64,000 nucleotides of DNA from Liolophura sinensis (GCF_032854445.1 NC_088302.1:38384191-38448190), one strand, 5' to 3'. Numbered from the stretch's first letter, positions 20,345 to 32,202 are shown. Translations and numbers: made by a program. The notes: generated from the sequence alone by a model not told the origin.

Positions 20345-21838
20345 TATGTTAAAAAATGGTCAAAACGGGAGAAAGTGGATTCTTCGGTAGTTAACGATTG
20401 GCTTGAGATTGTCAAAAAGAAGGTTAGTTTAGCTATACATCGTATAGACATTGATGCTCTTCCTAAAGTTAAACAGGTTCTGAAGGGTCCCACTGTTCAA
20501 GAAACACTCGCTGACCTTCATAGTAAAATTGTCATCATTGTAGCAGTCTAGGCTCCTAATAATCTCATCTTTATTTGCAAGAATTACTATTATGAAATTC
20601 TTGTTCAAGAGCTATGTACATCTACAACATCCACGTATTCTGCTTCTACATGTACGGAGGAACTATTTAATAAACACAAAACTCTTCTTAAAGAAATTCG
20701 CATAAATATACCTACCCGTCATACCGAAATACCACAACTTTGCTGGTTTCCTAAAATGCAGAAATCCCCATACAAGGCTCGATTTATTGCAGGTTCAAGA
20801 AGTTGTACCACCGAACTCTTGTCAACCTTACTTACGAGAGCGTTACAACAAGTAAAGTCATTTTGGAATAAGTATTCTTGTGCCATAACAAAAAATTCAG
20901 GTGTCAACTGCATGTGGATTCTTAACAATTCCAAACGTCTTACAGGAGAACTTGGTGCTTATATGCATATACCTTACAAAGACGTATCCACATGGGAAGT
21001 CTATACTCTCTATACTACAATTCCTCACAAAGATCTTATTGAAAAAATATCGTCGTTAATTGTCTGGGTATGTACTAAAACAGGTCATAGTTACAATAAC
21101 GTCAGAAGCAATAAGGCTTCCTTTAGTTCTACTATTTATAAATGTTACCACTAATGGGATGTTACATGATTTATTGAATTACTTGAATTTCTCATTAATA
21201 ACATCTATGTGAAATTCGAGGATACCATTTACCAACAGTGGATAGGTATTCCCGTGGGTACCGGTTGTGCGCCTCTTTTGGCAGACCTTTTTGCAGACCA
21301 GTTTTCATATGAACACGACTATATGCAGAAATTAATTAAAAGTAATATATTTAAATCTCGATCCTTTTCATTTACCAAGAGGTATATGGATGATCTACTG
21401 GCGTTGAATAACCACCATATTGCCGAAGCGGTGAACGAAATCTATTCGCCTTCATTGGATTTAAAGGAGACAACAGATAGTCCTGATGGTACATCTTATT
21501 TGGATCTATATCTGTACACAGACGAACAAAGTCTCCTTTCACGCCGCCTTTACGACTAAAGGGATAATTTCAAGTTTGATATTGTAAATTATCCTTATTT
21601 AGATAGCAATATACCAAAGAATTCTGCATATGGCGTATACATATCTCGCCTTGTAGCATTTGTCAGATCTTGCGTAAATCGAGATGACTTTAATCTCCGT
21701 CACAAGTTGTTAGTTCAAAAACTATTTTGTCAAGGATACTCCATCAAACGCTTTCATTCTAAGTTTCTCAATTTTACAATGAGTCACAATTGCAGGTATG
21801 GTCAGAACGTTCAGAATCTCCGGCGATCGGCATTATGA
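20345..21838 (+). pseudogene. reverse transcriptase domain of the Penelope-like element
   Basis: Telomerase-related RT type. From 20,345 an open stretch reads EEYVKKWSKREKVDSSVV, then KIVIIVAV followed by a TAG (20,549) exactly where the family usually has an Asp-Lys pair, then APNNLIFICKNYY. Next come finger and palm blocks: SCTTELLSTLLTRAL, GVNCMWILNNS, motif A with Glu where Asp is expected (TWEVYT), a frameshift near 21,160, motif B, and an intact Asp-Asp pair in YMDD. After SRRLYD a TAA (21,557) interrupts, and the C-terminus continues in the same frame to TGA at 21,836. None of the interrupting codons in the conserved core is TGA, so this is not the selenocysteine-encoding form. Confidence 0.9.
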
Positions 21839-22020
21839 TCAACCACATAGACGGCGCTGTTATCCGTATGTACAGATCTGTCGTGAGCATGGTATTTAAC
21901 AATATAGATGGCGCTGGTTGCCGAGTGTAACCGTTTGTCTTGTAGGCAGTTTTTATACAGACCAGCATGTCGTGTTTAACATCATAGATGGCGCCCCTTG
22001 TAGTATGAGATCCTTACATA
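21839..22020 (+). repeat. probable 3' UTR of the Penelope-like element, ATAGATGGCGC motif x3
   Basis: Three imperfect copies of CA.ATAGATGGCGC at about 21,847, 21,900 and 21,985, the last two preceded by a shared GTATTTAACA / GTGTTTAACA phrase. Directly downstream of the element's final stop, so likely its 3' untranslated part. Confidence 0.5.
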
Positions 22021-22149
22021 TTAATGGGAAAGACGTAATCGTCTTTTTATCGTTACTTTTGAATCACAATCTGTTCGCTTAAGGTCTGTAACGATCGTCA
22101 ATTTGGAACTGTAAAGGCAGCCATGCCCAATACGTCTGCATGATGGCTT

Positions 22150-22430
22150 TATGAACAGTTGCAATCAAAGTGCCAGTGAGATACCTTGTTTAATTGTTAT
22201 TTGACCTGGAACGCTTTAAAGGACTACGAATTTGAATATGGAATTCATGCCTGGAATATCAACTGTCTGCCCGGCATCATGGAAAACTGATGGCTGCTTC
22301 TCTCTTGTGTGTTACCAGCTTTATTTCCTATTTGTATAATTTCTTACATACCTTTGTCTGTGGGAGCTAGTGTTAAACGTTGTTTTGGAAATGGATCTTG
22401 TGACTATTGACTTCGAACGCCCTTTACGGA
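22150..22430 (+). repeat. dispersed repeat family R1, copy 2
   Basis: See copy 1 at 4,430: TGAACAGTTGCAATCAAA, a middle TTGCTTCTCT-like stretch, then AGTGTTAAACGTTGTTTTGG, AAATGGATCTTGTGACTATT and GACTTCGAACG. Confidence 0.6.
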
Positions 22431-24385
22431 CTACGAATGGTATAAGAATCTCGGACATGACGTTTACATCAGTTTATTCATATACACTTAAGCAAGGGAG
22501 ATTATGAGGCAAAATACTGTCGAATAACCAGCGTTAGGTTTCTGCATGCAGTCTTCGACCAGCTCACATGGGCCACAAAGGTAGTAGACTTCTGGTGGGC
22601 GAAGAGCGCGACAGCTCGCACAAGTTGATAAAAAAAAATACAGCGTAATAGAAAAGATCTTAGCCTAAGATCATTACATCGCTGGCAGAAAAATTCTCAT
22701 ATATCTGGATAGTGCAGATAGAGGAGCCTATGTATTATGTAACTAAGGCAATACATATTGAATCTTTTTTCTCGAAATGAAAGGCAAGAGATAATCATCT
22801 CTCAACACATGCTGTTACTAAATGGCCCTTGGCAGCGATAAATCAGGTTGAAAACCTTATTTGATTAGGAATTAATCCCTTTTGTAAAGTATAATATAAA
22901 TTATTCATTACTGTTTTCTACATCGTTATAAGCTTATCTAAGCCATCAAAGCTGTAGAGATTGTATGTCGTGTTCGTGAAGCTGGCCGTATGATATTGCC
23001 GTTCAGAGAACCATTAGTTAGAATTATATGAAGTAGATGTATGTCTTGTGAGGTTTCTCTTCCAACACCTAACTTAGCATTTGTCGATGTATATGCTTTA
23101 TATCATATACTCACTCTCTGTTCGATGACGTACACCATACAATATTTGTGCAGAGATGCGTTCAAATGATGCAATTGTCGAGTCGATCCGTTGAATTTGA
23201 CTTGTCGAATGAAAAAAGGGCATGCGTTATTTTCATGCGACTATCGCATTTGGCACATCGCGTTGTCTGAACATACGATAATTTGTTTTCAATTTGTCCA
23301 AACTGACGAGTCGATACTTCAAATCGTATCGTGTGAAGGTGGATTTACAGTGAACTGACGTTATAGACACCTTTTGTTTGACGATTACAAACTACGAACT
23401 AAACACTTGCCAAGTACGACCTATTCACTATACTAAAAAAAACATTTACACTGACAGTGAGCATCCATAAAGATAGTCAGGGCTAAATGTACCCCAACAC
23501 AAAGGTAGGCTTCAAACATCCCCAGATCCAGGTCAAACGAGGTCACAACAACTGGGACACATGATCACAGCCACATTTTGGGCCAGTTAAAGTTTATTTT
23601 ATTTCCTCACATTTTACATTAACTAGGTTTAGTGATGTGTTTCTTTCTTCCCAGAAATAAAGATAGAGCTGTATTCTTCCATTCAAAAAAACTGGATTTT
23701 TAGATTGTATTGTCCTCAACATGTTGAAGTTGTACCCAAGAAAAATATGTTTCCTTTAATTCTACAGTAATTCTGACTTCACACAACCTTATTATGCACC
23801 TTATTGGTACATCGACAGAAAACAACTTATGATTCTAGTGAGGCACGCGGCAACGTCCGGAGAAAGATGAACTCGTGGAACGTTCGGACTGAAAAGAGAA
23901 AGATGTATACCATTAAGAACTATTGACAACTTGTGGGAGCCTTACCTTTGCTTTAACAATGGAAAGACGGAACACAAATCAAGTACTTTAAAACAGAAAT
24001 ATGATCTTACCTTTGGGAAGAACAGTCAAGTTTACAGTAGCAACAGAATCACGTTATTGGAACCCTTCCGTGTGCAAAGTTCCGACGCTGTCTAAGTGGA
24101 TGCCTGGGATACATTTGTGTTAATTGCAAAGCTATGATCTTTACTTATCCCGCATTTTGAGGTGATGGGAAATCAGGATCCCCTAAACATGACAGCGAAG
24201 TGACATTAGTGAATGAAACTATTCATGTGGAAGCTGACTTGGGAACATGGTCAGTCGATCTGTCCTGACGTTCGAAACTGCATGTTGTTCATATGTGCAT
24301 GATGTAACAGCATCTCTCTGATTAAACCGAAATATCTGGTATAATACATCGTATTAACTGAAATATACATTGCCATTTATTTTTC
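22431..24385. other. unannotated stretch
   Basis: Nearly 2 kb with no recognised protein, tandem repeat, SINE tail or terminal repeat on either strand. Confidence 0.4.
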
Positions 24386-24619
24386 TTGCTACCGATGAAT
24401 TTACGTCAGCATTATTCACTAGTTAGTCTGATGGAGCCGTCATCTAAGCAAAAACTCATGATCATCATTAGTATTACAACCAGATCAAATACTGGTGTCA
24501 TACCTTTATCTTCATCTGCAAGATCTGTTATGCTTTGCATTAACCGCAAAATGGTAACAGGCTTTGTGATGATCAACCCGGGAACAACGGTCATCAGAAC
24601 TTTTGCCTTTCAAGCTTAA
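24386..24619 (+). other. unrecognised 77-codon ORF
   Basis: An open frame from ATG with protein-like composition, including KLMIIISITTRSNTGVIP and MVTGFVMINPGTTVIR. The opposite strand is also open (24412-24594). No domain, splice context or second copy supports it; probably chance. Confidence 0.1.
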
Positions 24620-25350
24620 TTGTAGACAACCAATGATATTCAAATTTATGTTGTAAAAGGGGATATTATTGCATAACAGTCTTTAGAAAAAAGGATGTCA
24701 GATTCTCTAAACCTCCAGGAAATGCTAATACATCAAATCATGTAACATGTAGTTAAACTATTTACAAGATATTCCCTGCTATCTATAGGCTTATCTTCTT
24801 TCAAAAACTTACAGCCTTGTCGTTTAAACCGCAGACATTATAATAGTGTATTAGCTCGGAATCAATGCTAACTGATGAAAAACCCTTAATCTTCAACAGT
24901 TGAACCTTTTCATCCGTTACACAAAAGGCATGTCACCCCAGAAATCAATTTGTTGTGGAGCTCTTTAGGACTGGTGCGTTTTTGGTAACACTGATATTGG
25001 ACAATATCACATTAACTTTCTCGGGCAGCGAAAGCAGGAGAGCAAATGGATGAGAGGACATTGGCCGGTGCTTACAGACGGTCCCCGGCTTGGCTTTCAG
25101 ACCATTCACTGGTTTGGTGGGCGACTTGAGAACCAATACCTGTAACAAGTAGCCTACCCGGCAAAGACGTGACTTACACAGTGAGCTCTCAGGCATTCTT
25201 CTGTCATAAACCTGATCGCTGTCCTCTGTAATATTTGTCTTGAATTTGTCTGTCAGTTATCCAGCCAATCTGATCAATCCAGAAGCTGCTTTCCAGACGC
25301 CGCTCCTCTGGGCCATTACCAAAAAGGATAAATGAATAAATAAATGAAGT
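24620..25350. other. unannotated stretch
   Basis: Around 25,195-25,230 TCATAAACCTGATCGCTGTC resembles the 3' phrase of the SINE-like element at 32.8 kb, and an AATAAATAAATG tail follows at about 25,332, so an old SINE may lie at 24,950-25,345; not firm. Confidence 0.3.
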
Positions 25351-27660
25351 TCTTTTATATATAGCCGATCACATATCATACAGATTATATCTCATAAATG
25401 CCTGCGAATCAAGATAACCACAGAAACTAGTGAGCTATAGGATGAATAATTGCGACAAAGGTAGCCGGAGACGCATTTCTCATCATTTCAGACGAATTTT
25501 TCTACAGTTATATACTGATTAATGTCTAATCGTTTATGACACCCACCTACTCATGAATATCATACCGGTACTGATAATCTGCACTGTGTGCAGGTTGTTG
25601 TTCCTTTATTTCGTGCGTAAATCACCATATAAAAGAAGAGGCATTTGCTATTGATGTGGACGGCGTCCAGATTGTCAGGTTTTAAAAATCCGAAATGTGT
25701 CCAAAATACAGTTGCAGAATCTGAAAGTTGTTAGATTATATCTATACACTGTACATATAGTCTTGCATGAAAGTGAAGCCAAACATTGTTCGTTGAAAGC
25801 TACATTGAGCTGACATAAAAGATGAAAAGAGAAGTGAGATGAAAAAACGGCACAAAAAAGTCTATAAAAATGGGCGGCTACATCTAGTATATTTTCACTC
25901 AAGGGATTCCGTTCCTTAGTTTTCCTACTCTACTCGGTGAGACATGCTTTAAGTAAGAGAGTTAGTGTAATCTCTGCGGAAGGTCGACTCAGTTTTAATG
26001 TACTGAAAAGACGGAATTAACAGTTTACCAAGGAAAGGCACAGTTCTCTCGGGATACAGCCGTCAGCTGGGACATCTCTATTGGACTAAAGGCTTTTACA
26101 GCTTCAGTTTTAAGGTGCTTGAACTTAAAACCCATTGCACGCTTTCTCTCTTATTAGAATTTCCCAAAACTACTATGTATGTCAATCGCTGAAAGAGTTA
26201 ACTCTCGTTCTCTTCCACCTGTCTGTGACCATGAATGGACCAGGTACAGTAACGTATAGAAGTTCTCGTGTTAATGGGTGAAGGAAACGGGAGTGCCCGC
26301 GGTAACTAGCGACCTGTGGTACTTTAAAGGTCGAAGTTTTCCACTTGCGAAATATACATATATGCACACTGTACTGGTGGAAGACGAGAGGTCTTCGATC
26401 AATGTTACGCTTCACAAGTGGCCACATGAGAGTTTCAAATCCCACCTTTTGCACCTTTTTGGCGAGATACCATGCCGTGGGTTCATTCATCTCGCCATCC
26501 AAAGGAGTTCAAAAGTGTGTTAATTTGGTAGCCTTATGATTTACCTTACCATTTTGTTCAAAAATCGTTATCATAAAGGCAGGTGAATGAAAAATACAAT
26601 ATACAGCTTGAACCACATTTGCATAAAGGTGGAACGCTTCTCTTTTCTGATGCCATGCTGAAAGCTAAAACACTAGTCTCATCGTATAAGAAATGAAGCA
26701 AGACAGATTGGACCAGACTAAGCTAACACAGAATTGAAATTTTTAATGTAGTTGTTGAAAACTGGCTTCTGTGAGAAAGGCCTTTTGATTGGTCACACGT
26801 CAGCTGTCAATAAACCTTCTGTCGTCGCTTCGAAACGCTTTGTAACAAATTGCTCTTATGATAGGTTGCACCATAACGTGATTTCAGCCAACCATTCCTT
26901 TCCTTTTTCATGTTAAACCAAGTTTAACGAAATCAAAGAAAAGTCTGGAAATTTTCAGTGACTTTTATACAGAGATTTATCTGAAGAAACATAAGCCGCC
27001 TTGTCCAGAAAAACAAAACTGAAAGGTGAGGGCTCGTAATCTTATTTCTTTTCTGATTTGATTCTGTGGCGCATCGACATTGAGCAAAAGAAAACCTGTT
27101 ATACAACCAGAGACGTTTTTAATAATCTAATAACGTGAGCAACGTATTACGGAAGTCACCATAGCTTGCTTTGCCGATTGTTTTTTATAGGCTTTGTTTA
27201 GATCATGCTATTTAGGGTCGAACTGGATGTTATAGCTGGGACCTGGCCGTTAACCGTTAGAATAAAACCTGACTGAAGTTAAAATGCCAAGTGTTCATAT
27301 TCCAGCGCTCGCGTATGACCAGATACCGGAGACTTAAGTACCGTTGTTGTTTTGCCTTAACAACAACCTTAAAAAATAAAATAAAATCCTGCAAATCAGA
27401 TTCCGCTGGTGAATAGCGCGTTTACGGAATCCAGTCAGGCTTCCGCGTAAACACGTTTTCCTCGTTGAAATAAAATGTTTTCCAATGGACGAATTTAAAG
27501 TTCCGCAAACATTTCCTTCGTTACAGACCCTTCGTCTCTCCATATAACTTTCTTTATCAAGATCTAATTTATGGACTTCAGAGCACTGAACTAAATGTCA
27601 TCAAGAAAACTTGTTCGGGTCACCATTCTATTGAATTTCTGAAATTCTCATTAATAAGAA
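25351..27660. other. unannotated stretch
   Basis: No recognised coding or repeat family. A CCAAT/CRE-like cluster (TTGATTGGTCACACGTCAGC) occurs at about 26,786 with no downstream gene evident. Confidence 0.4.
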
Positions 27661-27689
27661 ATTACTCTGCGACATGAATCAATTATATA

Positions 27690-27714
27690 TATTATATAAT
27701 TACATATATACATA

Positions 27715-27783
<69 letters not shown>
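27690..27783. repeat. (TA)n microsatellite with imperfect left shoulder
   Basis: Perfect TA run from about 27,719 to 27,783, preceded by ATATAATTACATATATACAT. Confidence 0.95.
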
Positions 27784-27785
<2 letters not shown>

Positions 27786-27966
27786 CGACCATGAGGAAGC
27801 CGGCCGTACATATACAATATGTTCCTATTGGTATTATCTGCGTCCCTTTCAAAAAGAAATGTTTATGCAAATATAAATACGACTAATTGAAAAAATCTGA
27901 TTAAAATCAACTACTTCATATAGGTCGGATATTATCTTACCAAAGACTGTGGAAGTGATAGTTATT

Positions 27967-28183
27967 GCTGCCTCGCTTGACGCTCAGCTCTGAGGGGTTA
28001 GAGCAATGAAACAGGACTGGCTGGCCGGGTGTCAGTATAATGTGACCGTATGAGGTGTCTTCGACATGACACTTCTATGGCGGCAGCACTTTAGCGGCAT
28101 GGACTCGCCCTGCCACAAGAATACAATATATGTACACATACCTAATGACGCCTTGTTGTCATATGGCTGAAAAATTGTTAAGT
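27967..28183 (+). repeat. SINE-B, 5'-truncated
   Basis: CTCGCTTGACGCTCAGC, CTGGCTGGCCGGGTGTCAG, CACTTTAGCGGCATGGAC, then GCCTTGTTGTCATATGGC and TGAAAAATTGTTAAGT. The tRNA head and the final AACCCCAAGCACTCAC block are missing. The middle differs from the 47.5 kb copy, indicating a subfamily shared with the fragment at 16.7 kb. Confidence 0.85.
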
Positions 28184-28460
28184 TCATTCCTTTTTAACAG
28201 TGATAAAACCTCAATAATCCTAAAGTTCAATAACTAGTGCAGTACCTACGTTCCCTGGATAAAAGATTATTTTCCCCTGTGACCTGGTTGCATGCGACCC
28301 TTGTACAGACTACATGGGAAATGGGGTTTAGCCTTGTATCTATTCCTAACATCATTTTGCCTTTGCTTGGAAGAATTTATAGCTTTAACATTTCATATCT
28401 TTCGATACTGATTTCTCAAACATTCTATTTAAGGGTAAAAAATATTTATATAGGGCATGT
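28184..28460. other. unannotated spacer
   Basis: Nothing recognised. Confidence 0.35.
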
Positions 28461-28464
28461 ACAA

Positions 28465-29275
28465 CTGTGTTTTCTTCGTGTATAACTGTGTTTTCTTTGT
28501 GTATAACTTCGTGTTTCTTCGTGTATAACTTCGTGTTTTCTTCGTGTATAACTTCGTGTTTCTTTCATGTTTATAACTTCGTGTTTCTTCGTGTATAACT
28601 GTGTTTTCTTCATGTTCCTTTCTTGCATAACTCCGTGTTTCTTCGTGTATAACTGTGTTTTCTTCGTGTGTAACTTCTTATCTCTTCATGTATAAATTTC
28701 TGTTTCTTCGTATACAACTGTGTTTTCTTCATGTGAAACTTGGTGTTTTTTCGTGTATAGCTTCTTGTTTCTTCGTCTATAGCTTGGTGTTTCTTCGTGT
28801 ATAAATGTGTTTTCTGCGTGTATAACTTCGTGTTTTGTTTGAGTATAACTTCGTGTTTCTTCGTGTATAACTTCGCGTTTCTTCGTGTACATCTTCGTGT
28901 TTTCTTCGTGTATATCTTTGTATTTCTTCGTGTATAACTCCGTGTTTCTTCGTGCACAACTGTTTTCTTCGTGTATAACTTGGTCTTCTTTGTGTATAAC
29001 TTCGTGTTTCTTCTTGTATAACTTCGTGTTTCTTCGTGTATAACTGTTTAATTTGTGTATCTTCGTGTTTTCATCGTGTATAACTGTGTTTTCTTCGTGT
29101 ATAACTTCATGTTTCTTGGTGTATAATTTCTTATTTCGTGGTGTATAACTGTGTTTTCCTCGTGTATAACTTCATGTTTCTCGGTGTATAATTTCATATT
29201 TCGTGGTGTATAACTGTGTTTTCTTCGTGTATAACTGTGTTTTCTTCGTATATAACTGTGTTGTCTTCTACGTAG
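28465..29275 (+). repeat. 19-21-bp minisatellite, about 40 units
   Basis: Unit TTCGTGTATAACTTCGTGTT or TTCGTGTATAACTGTGTTTTC over roughly 810 bases, with alternating ACTTCG and ACTGTG variants, suggesting a two-unit higher-order pattern in parts. The minus strand holds long frames of the type YTRRNTK and YTKKHEV from the repeat. Lysine/arginine-rich but a period artefact. Confidence 0.96.
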
Positions 29276-31778
29276 CTTCGGGCCAAAAACATAAAAAGAA
29301 AGAAGTGTTTTTGCCTTAGAAATCACTGAAGTCTTCATTTCATGTATGTTTTAGGTGCTTGCTTAAATTTACAGATTTCATTTTGTCTTTTTAACCTGTA
29401 AAACCCATAGTGATAGATTACCGTTGCTTCTATACCAGTTTTGCGACCTAACCTGTCAAAATCGCAAATTAGCAGAAACTATGCCATGTCCTCAATATTG
29501 TTACCGCAGAGTTTGATTTCTCTACTTTTATCAGTTTGGGAGATATTGGAACTTGAAATTTGCGAACCGAAAAATTCTAAAAATCCCAATAAGTGTCCCG
29601 CCAGGACAACATGACCCCCCTAATGATGACATCGCTCGTCCTTGGCCACGAGGCTATCAATCGGCCTGAAGCAAACCCTCGTATTGGTAAATAAGGAGAG
29701 ATTGTATCTGTACCGGTGTAGGGATTTATTTCTTCTTAATCCTTCGTGGGCTTGACCGGGGATTGGCCAGGATTTCACCGACCCAGGAGACAGGCGCTAC
29801 ATCCTCAGGGAGCTTATCTCCATTAATAATGACGGATTTGCTCCGTGGCGTGGAGTAGATGATGATGTTTATAATGAATTTAGAAAGCTTAGAAAACATT
29901 TACTTAGAAAATGGTCTGGCTTGCTCTGGGCATTTAGAAAAGTAATGTGTTTAAAGGGATCGAAAGAGATTTGATCACTCTGAGCCTATGACAGATGGGA
30001 AGATAATAATTTTTCGGAAACTGTCGAATAATTCCACATTTTTGATGGAAATTGAGTTTTGTGCTCTTAACCTTGACACGAATTTCATATCTTGCCGTCT
30101 TAAGACGTCTTCATTAATTGCATGGGGGAGTCTAGAAAAAAAATCGCCCTTTTAAATGGGCCATCATTTAAAATGTTTAAAACTGTGACATTTCATACGC
30201 ATCATTTAATGGATATTAGACGACTTTCTAAAAAAAATTAGCATCGCAGGTGAAATAGTATTAAATCTGTAACAAACTTAAAAAGCATCAAGTGTCGCAG
30301 ATGTCATACATTTCAGGCTTTTAAAATTGTTGCCTTTTTAATATTTTGCCTATCGTGCTAAATTTTCATGAAGTTGAATACTTGAATGAAAGTATCCACT
30401 TTTAATCATCGAATTGAATCAGGATACATCCGCCCGGTCAGAAAAAGTGTATTTTAAAACAAATTTCAATTTTAGAATATGTTTAATTTCAGAATAGAAT
30501 AGTCAAATCTAAAAGAGAATGTATAACTCTTATATGTAATTTCCAGGAAGGTTTCCAGCCCACCCCAGACAAAGGACAACTAAATCCGTAGGGTCGTTGG
30601 ACAAGCCTTTTGTCAGGACTTCGGGTAATTATTCTTCGCTAAGTATACGCCTTGCACGCACCAAGTTTGAAGCGTTGTCATGATATTAGATGACGTTTAG
30701 AGCTCTGTCTTCGTCCTTGAAAATTACCCTAGGTTAAGTTCTTAATACCTACGATGTAATGGCAGCCGCATCATCGAAGTCTCCCATAGGCATTCGACTG
30801 AGACGGTGCTTTGTTTCTGTTTCTGTTCAGAATGGCTGTGCTCCGTGGATTCTCGCGGAGTCTCGTACATAGATCACGAGCCCGCTCATATATCACGGAT
30901 ATTAGCACAGCTCAAGCACTTAAACAGCAGTGTCTGAATAGATTCCCTATGTAGCAAACGTTTTCCTCTTACGCCCAGGACGCCTCGGATCCCCTTGACC
31001 GCACCAAAACATAACTCCAAGAGCACCTTACAGTTTGTTGGATCGAAACATCTCCAGAGGTCATTGTGAATCTTAGTTTTTCTGTTAAACCTACGCCAGA
31101 CGTCTCGTTTATCACGGGATGCCAGCTATTAGTGGTTCAGTTCATGTATTGAATTTCTGTCTTTTAACTATGATTTTCTTGCGGTGCTGTGCCTGCTACG
31201 CTTGGACTTGGACAATAAAAGAGCCAATATCCGGAAGGTACATTGAGATTTGTAGCTTTCAGGAAATGTCCACTTGACAAACTTTCGTTTTTGCAAACTT
31301 TATGCGCTAGACAATATCATCTCTCTTTGTCCCTGCAATCAAGATCATTTTTTTGTCCCTTCAATCAAGATCATTTCTTTTGTCCCTTCAATCTGACGAA
31401 ACAGTCAGTCTACAGCTATAATTTAAAAAGCAGATATACTGGAGATTTTGGGTTAAAATAACAAATAGTCGCTAATCACTCCAAATTTTCAGTATTTACC
31501 ATACACCGGATTCTGGCATTTCACTAAATTTTCATACCTGCACTATTTATAGTGTTAAAATGATTCTTAAGTATAAATGAAATATGATATAATCCTCATT
31601 ATGAATTTTAGGAATTTTATTACAGAATTTGAAATGTTCGGGCGAGGCCAGTATTTTGTTAAAAGTAATTATTTGAGCTATTCTAAAATAAAAACATCTT
31701 CAGCAATTTCCTGAATGATCTTTTTGAGCATTTTAGGGAACAGCCGTGCAGAACGTAAAAAGCAAGTTCATCAAAGGT
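29276..31778. other. unannotated stretch
   Basis: 2.5 kb without recognised protein or repeat signatures. TCAATCAAGATCATTT occurs twice near 31,335 and 31,360 as a small direct repeat. Confidence 0.4.
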
Positions 31779-31975
31779 GACCTTCGGTGACCTGTGGTAT
31801 CCACGCCTTCACATACTGGTAATCCTCTCCGCCAACGGTGACTTTCTGTGGTAACCACGCCATCACACATTCTTCTCCGTCAACGGTGATCTTCTGTGGT
31901 ATCCACGCCTTCACATATTCGTCTTAGCCAACGGTGACCGTCTGTGTTATCTACGCCTTCACATATTCGCCTACG
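31779..31975 (+). repeat. 46-bp tandem repeat, about 4 units
   Basis: Unit: CAACGGTGACTTTCTGTGGT, ATCCACGCCTTCACATATTC plus a few bases. Four units differ by point changes; the first is partly degenerate. Confidence 0.9.
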
Positions 31976-32202
31976 TTTTTGTAACCCCAAACTATGATTT
32001 GCATTAAGCTGCGACTTAATTTCTTTATGTTACGTGATTGCAGTGTAAGTTCGCACTCCAGATTATTTTATTCAAACAAAGGCGAGCAGTGTCATGGGTT
32101 TATAAAACCTGAGTGCCTTGAGCTAAATCACCGACTTTCGGAAAGTTACTGACAAAGACGTTAAGAGTGACCTTGAGGTGTATGTCATATAGAAAACACA
32201 AT
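31976..32202. other. unannotated spacer
   Basis: Nothing recognised. Confidence 0.35.

Larger units (their letters stand above)
18966..21838 (+). mobile_element. Penelope-like retroelement, N-terminal GIY-YIG (Naiad-type), dead copy
   Basis: Protein remnants run GIY-YIG endonuclease first, reverse transcriptase (RT) second. In order: N-terminal ALRPISIQILDIFENIKHG; a Cys cluster KCGHTNCLICPS (about 19,182); the endonuclease core CIYLVTCKCGQEYVGKT, HLRVNGHHKSV and GKHFSASDHD; then ELFWMLEIGSVFPYGLN. A linker follows with CDSSVFTYDKCKNVLTGDF, where the family shows a CxC motif. RT blocks are WFPKMQKSPYKARFIAGS, TWEVYTLYTTIPH (motif A), IPVGTGCAPLLADLF (motif B), YMDD (motif C, 21,383-21,394) and the C-terminal DSNIPKNSAYGVYIS. 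Canonical Penelope elements carry the endonuclease at the C-terminus; this permuted order defines the Naiad group. The copy is dead: in-frame stops at 19,158 (TAA), 20,549 (TAG) and 21,557 (TAA), and frameshifts near 19,468, 19,497, 19,900, 20,255, 20,340 and 21,160. Start uncertain. Confidence 0.92.

Noticed and set aside
19158-21559. Selenocysteine (TGA) codons in the Penelope-like element, as in clam Naiads
   Set aside because: Interrupting codons in the conserved core are TAA and TAG, and the conserved Cys positions seen are TGT or TGC.
24386-24619. 77-codon ORF, open on both strands
   Set aside because: No conservation or domain evidence; listed only as an unrecognised ORF.
26182-26502. 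106-codon minus-strand ORF
   Set aside because: No recognisable domain, and only a loose DNA likeness to a D1 block; cannot be supported as a gene.
28446-29338. Lys/Arg-rich ORFs on the minus strand
   Set aside because: Translations of the 20-bp minisatellite with no flanking coding structure.
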